From positions 1,003,942-1,067,941 of the forward strand of contig NMRA01000019.1 of NCBI GenBank assembly GCA_002633005.1: a stretch of DNA of 64,000 nucleotides, given 5' to 3'. The notes beneath the pieces are model-generated. The model searched no databases. It saw nothing but the letters and a program-made list of their open reading frames with translations, and was not told the DNA's origin. This DNA is from Phoronis australis (taxonomy: Eukaryota > Phoronida > Phoronidae). Position numbers and translations under genes: made by a program. This document shows positions 61,201-64,000 of this stretch, piece by piece (the first letter of the stretch is position 1; every line of letters starts with the position of its first letter).

Positions 61201-63516
61201 CTACAAACGATATATATGCGTTCAGTTGACATAAGAAAAGCCAGGATGAGCTTAAATCAAAATCTTTACAGAACACACTTTTCATACACTAGAGATGTAT
61301 AAAGAGACTGCAGGAACCACAGACTCCATTGACTTACAGGCAGGTGGCACCACCGAATTGAGGACAGATAAAAGCGATAGAAGAGAGCACCAGCACCTGT
61401 AACATTGGGAGCATCAGGTCTTTAGTGTGATTATCGGTTTTATGGACAAAAATGCCTTTTTGGGATTATTGTTACACAGGCTAGACTTTTTGCCAATTGA
61501 ACATTCGTATTAATGGCAATGAAGGCCTGGCAAGCCAGAATATGGAGATGTGGGGGCTTAACCACTGAGCCAGAAAGTCGCCCTGGTCACCCATGACCTT
61601 TGACATTTGAAGTATACAAACTGGATGCTCAAAGCATTTGCCATCACAGTAAGGCTAGTTGTCGACATAAAAGTTAAATCGGCGCTCTCTAACTGACATG
61701 TGTATTCCTCTCCGGTAGGTAAATGTGCAATTTAAAACAGGAAAAAATATATCCTGTGTCTAATGTCGGCTACAAGTTTAATATCTAGATTTGCATGAAA
61801 TAATAAGCCTCCAAATACTTTGACTGCAGAATTCCATAATTGGGCGATCCAAGATCGCTCCTTTGGCACTGAATAAATGACACATATGGAATAAAATTGG
61901 TCAGTCACAAAATGTCACGAAATCCCAACATTTGCTGGCTTGGCACTGACTACATGTCATATATGGAAACAATAGGTCAGCGACAACACATCACATGTAG
62001 AACACGTTATTTCGGCTTCGCTTGTGAACAAGACCAGGATTTGGCTACTAAAACTGCGATAACAAAACCATTCTTTTGAAGAATAAATTTGTTGCATAGT
62101 ACAATAGGCAGCGGTAGAATTTTGACCTTGTAAGTGTCAACTTCAACAGCTCAGCTATTTTTAAATGAGCTGCAGAGGTTGCCAACAAGACGCCCGGTGA
62201 CTACTGGCACTAGTGAACAGACTAACTACCGTGGACTCAAGTGGACATTTTCGCCTCTATCAAGCACTATTTTTGTAACAAGTGTGAAGCAGACTAATCC
62301 TAATACAAAGTTGTGTACAGAAATGCACTGGCTTGTACATGCTCAATGTCCATGACAGGCCGCTGGCATGGGCTGCTGGCATGGGCTGCAAAGAGTGAGT
62401 GCACGCACGCGCACTCGTGCACGTACCTTTGCTCTCGCCCAACTGGTCGAGAGCTATATGGTGCATGCACGTGCATACTGTTTTCAAATACAGGCAGATT
62501 TTTATGTTACAAGATCCGAAAAAGGATGCAAAAATGACGCTTATTGTGTTGATTTTCACTTAAATGACTGTAACAGGTAAGATGAATGTTGGTTAACTCT
62601 CAGATTTTGCATGCACCACCTCTGGCCGCTACTTCTACAAGAGATGCTAGCAGAACAACATGGGTGGTGTGAAATTTTAATGGCTTTATATATTTACCCT
62701 AATTGTATTTTGACGCCTGAGTCTTCATGCTGTGTGTGAACTTGGAATTCGCATAATCTCAAGATCGCGTATGCGTGAACTTAGAATAAATACTCACTAT
62801 TTAAAGTAATCAGGTGAAAAGTTGTGTTCACTGAAGAGAATTTTTTAGCCCCCAGATTACTCATTTTCTCCTTTACCAGAACTTGCGTCACAGAATTGGA
62901 GGTATATAATTATGTGAATTCAATTACTGTTCGGCAATAGTTGAAAAAAACAATAAGGTATAAAAGTCAAGTAAACGGGTCCCTCTTCAAAATGGCTATC
63001 GGGAACCAGTTTCACTGAATAACGGCAATACCCAATAAAGGATGGTTAAAATTTACATAATTTCATCAATGTCATGTGATTTGTTTTACAGTGCAGTGTA
63101 CTGAGTGCACATTTTTTAATGTCACACTTGATTATTTGAGAAAACGTCTCAAGATTTCTAGACTAGAGTATTCCAAGTTCAAGCACAGCACAAACCAGCT
63201 AAACTCAGATACTAGGTACAGTAGCAGTAGTTAGTACTACTAGTAGTACATTTGTAGCTAAGCCTCATGCCAAGTCAGCATGCAAGACACGTCCAGAGGA
63301 AGACAACTCGTACTTAATCACCAAATAGGAGGAAATCAGCTGACGTTAATTCTGTCACAAACTCACTTTCACGCAGTCCACGGGATACATAACACAGTGT
63401 TCCATGACTCCAGCAAAAGCCCCGGCGACCATGTGAGTGGTCCATGTCGTTGACGGAGGGAGGCTTTCATAGTCATCGATGTCCATATTCTTAAACACAA
63501 GCTCGTCGTCAGCCAT
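49226..63516 (-). CDS. SLC25A28/37-like: Mitoferrin, mitochondrial iron carrier (four exons)
   Basis: Inner-membrane mitochondrial carrier that imports iron for heme and Fe-S cluster synthesis, as known for SLC25A37/28. Exons: 63516-63367, 54865-54646 (or 52437-52218), 53227-53171 (or 50864-50808) and 49773-49226. Lengths 150+220+57+548 nt join in phase to give 324 aa. Three carrier repeats each show a P-x-[DE] signature: [25 protein letters not shown] and [13 protein letters not shown]. Mitoferrin-type stretches include [47 protein letters not shown] and [18 protein letters not shown]. The ATG at 63516 starts a short acidic N-terminus ([10 protein letters not shown]). The middle exons appear twice because of the duplicate around 52813; exon 3 followed by exon 2 would be out of frame, so one pair is used. 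Intron 1 is over 8 kb. Assignment is firm; the vertebrate paralogs post-date this gene. Confidence 0.95.
49931..50008. repeat. 26-bp tandem repeat, three units
   Basis: Three units with core TAGTTGACAAGTGAAT and tail CACATGTAC or GGATGTAC, in the last mitoferrin intron. Confidence 0.88.
50452..52812 (-). repeat. Duplicate pair 3, copy A (mitoferrin exons 2-3)
   Basis: Matches 52814-55208 nearly throughout, in direct orientation, with one N at 52813 between. It contains exon 3 (50808-50864) and exon 2 (52218-52437). Exon 3 is identical in both copies; exon 2 differs at one silent Gly codon (GGC/GGT). Introns differ by substitutions and by indels of tens of bases. Confidence 0.86.
52813..52813. 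other. Single-base N, assembly join 3
   Basis: To its left the sequence ends as the duplicate does at 55208 (GATAACACAAT); to its right it restarts as at 50452 (AGACACCAATAAAATACC). Confidence 0.9.
52814..55208 (-). repeat. Duplicate pair 3, copy B (mitoferrin exons 2-3)
   Basis: Holds exon 3 (53171-53227) and exon 2 (54646-54865). Compared with copy A it has an extra segment at about 53845-53895 and another at about 54025-54100. It continues into the unique intron 1, so it is contiguous with exon 1. Confidence 0.86.
57328..57815. mobile_element. Inverted-repeat pair, probable MITE
   Basis: The left arm (about 57328-57412) and the complement of the right arm (about 57726-57815) share CCAAGCCTCAAGATGGC, TGATCGGTTTA and AGGCTTGGTT with few changes. 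The roughly 310-bp core between them is AT-rich and non-coding. Exact ends and target duplication were not resolved. Confidence 0.6.
58566..58597. repeat. Perfect 15-bp hairpin
   Basis: GTCAAAAGTGTCTAT, two bases, then its exact complement. It lies in mitoferrin intron 1. Confidence 0.85.
60061..60380. repeat. Tandem duplication with about 160-bp period
   Basis: TGCAATCT, AACACTGCAT and TGTAAGAAGCTAAAGCTGAA recur in order in two adjacent diverged units (first from 60061, second from 60216), each followed by a related GGCAATGTAGTGATGGC or GGCAAGGCAGTGACGGC stretch. Confidence 0.7.
61490..61590 (-). mobile_element. Possible tRNA-derived SINE head
   Basis: On the minus strand TGGCTCAGTGGTTAAG (61572-61557) matches a pol III A box of Ser/Leu-type tRNAs exactly. 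The expected B box further on is not intact, so it is at best a decayed SINE. Intronic to mitoferrin. Confidence 0.3.
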
Positions 63517-64000
63517 CGGAAAGGCTATTTTATAAATATCATAGAAATATAAACCAATTAGAGGATGTTAGCAGCTGCCATCGCCGATGGCAGCAGTCTT
63601 GTCCATCGAAGTCCACGATTTCACCATCACTTTGCTCTACTGCTGCTCCATTTTTATGACGTAGGACATGAACCCGCGGGAGATTCCTCGTGTCGGCTTG
63701 CTCTGGCTATGGGGGTGGCAGGTCTGGAATTATTAAAAAGAAATCTTTGTTGAGAACTATGGAGGAAGAAAAGAAAAAGGTGCACTATTTTTATAAAATA
63801 TTTTGTTTAATTACGTCATCGACTGTGATACACTTGACGAATGATCGATGACACTCAGGACTGAGCCAGAGATTTTGATTTTCTGACCCCTTACATTTTT
63901 GTTTCAACTCCGCTAGAGACCCCTAAACGTAAACCCATGTGATAAATAGTTAATTATTCAAGCAATTCAATTGTGGTTCAAAAAGGATTCACAAACAATG
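63517..64000 (-). promoter_or_regulatory. Mitoferrin 5' UTR and promoter region
   Basis: Sequence upstream of the start codon. No clear TATA box or iron-responsive hairpin was recognised. A more GC-rich stretch lies at about 63570-63720. Boundaries are nominal. Confidence 0.3.

Larger units (their letters stand above)
55209..63366. other. Mitoferrin intron 1
   Basis: About 8.2 kb without a recognisable internal gene. It contains an inverted-repeat pair at 57328-57815, a perfect hairpin at 58566-58597, a roughly 160-bp tandem duplication at 60061-60380 and a possible tRNA-derived SINE near 61490-61590. Open frames at 60640-61109 on both strands overlap each other and match nothing I know. Confidence 0.5.

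Overview
The window is nuclear DNA of an invertebrate animal. Genes are sparse and split by long AT-rich introns with GT-AG borders. The proteins are animal-specific (two NK1-class homeodomain proteins, an RNF4-type SUMO-targeted ubiquitin ligase, mitoferrin). Mobile-element debris and minisatellites are abundant, and allelic divergence looks high. An amphioxus, hemichordate, echinoderm or lophotrochozoan would all fit; the sequence alone does not decide. Exon joins were worked out by hand from splice sites and reading-phase agreement, not from transcripts.

Layout. (1) 1-910: the 3' end of an NK1 (slouch/NKX1) homeobox gene on +, cut by the window edge. (2) 911-13606: about 12.7 kb between two convergent NK1 genes, holding two copies of a short inverted-repeat element (5036-5311 and 8428-8623), a tRNA-Asp(GUC) gene on - (6112-6183) and two stretches dense in TAAT-core sites. 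(3) 13607-15011: a complete two-exon second NK1 gene on -, 251 aa. (4) 15012-23563: no gene recognised; two minisatellites and a perfect 76-bp direct repeat. (5) 23566-28668: a six-exon kelch-repeat gene on +, 445 aa. (6) 30855-32965: a large diverged inverted repeat whose right arm is the promoter and first exon of RNF4. (7) 32789-42110: RNF4 on +, six exons, 182 aa. (8) 42364-49063: no gene recognised; contains a 1.2-kb foldback-type transposon with tandem-repeat arms (45345-46544). (9) 49226-63516: mitoferrin (SLC25A28/37 type) on -, four exons, 324 aa.

Two themes stand out. First, the gene set looks like a remnant of the ancestral NK homeobox neighbourhood. From general knowledge, human NKX1-1 and RNF4 share 4p16.3, and the two human mitoferrins lie beside NK genes (SLC25A37 near NKX3-1/NKX2-6 at 8p21; SLC25A28 near NKX2-3 at 10q24). 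Second, the window contains exactly three single-base N positions (34631, 39917, 52813), each sitting between two nearly identical adjacent copies of 1.5-2.4 kb. These duplicate RNF4 exons 1-2, RNF4 exon 5 and mitoferrin exons 2-3. All exon differences I found are synonymous, so these are most likely two haplotypes placed in tandem by the assembly. The RNF4 and mitoferrin models need only one copy of each.

The most unusual observations are a 22-residue upstream ORF in RNF4 exon 1 that stays open and similar in the diverged inverted copy, an RNF4 start codon that is the last triplet of its exon, and a transposon insertion that apparently differs between the two haplotypes and ends exactly at an N.
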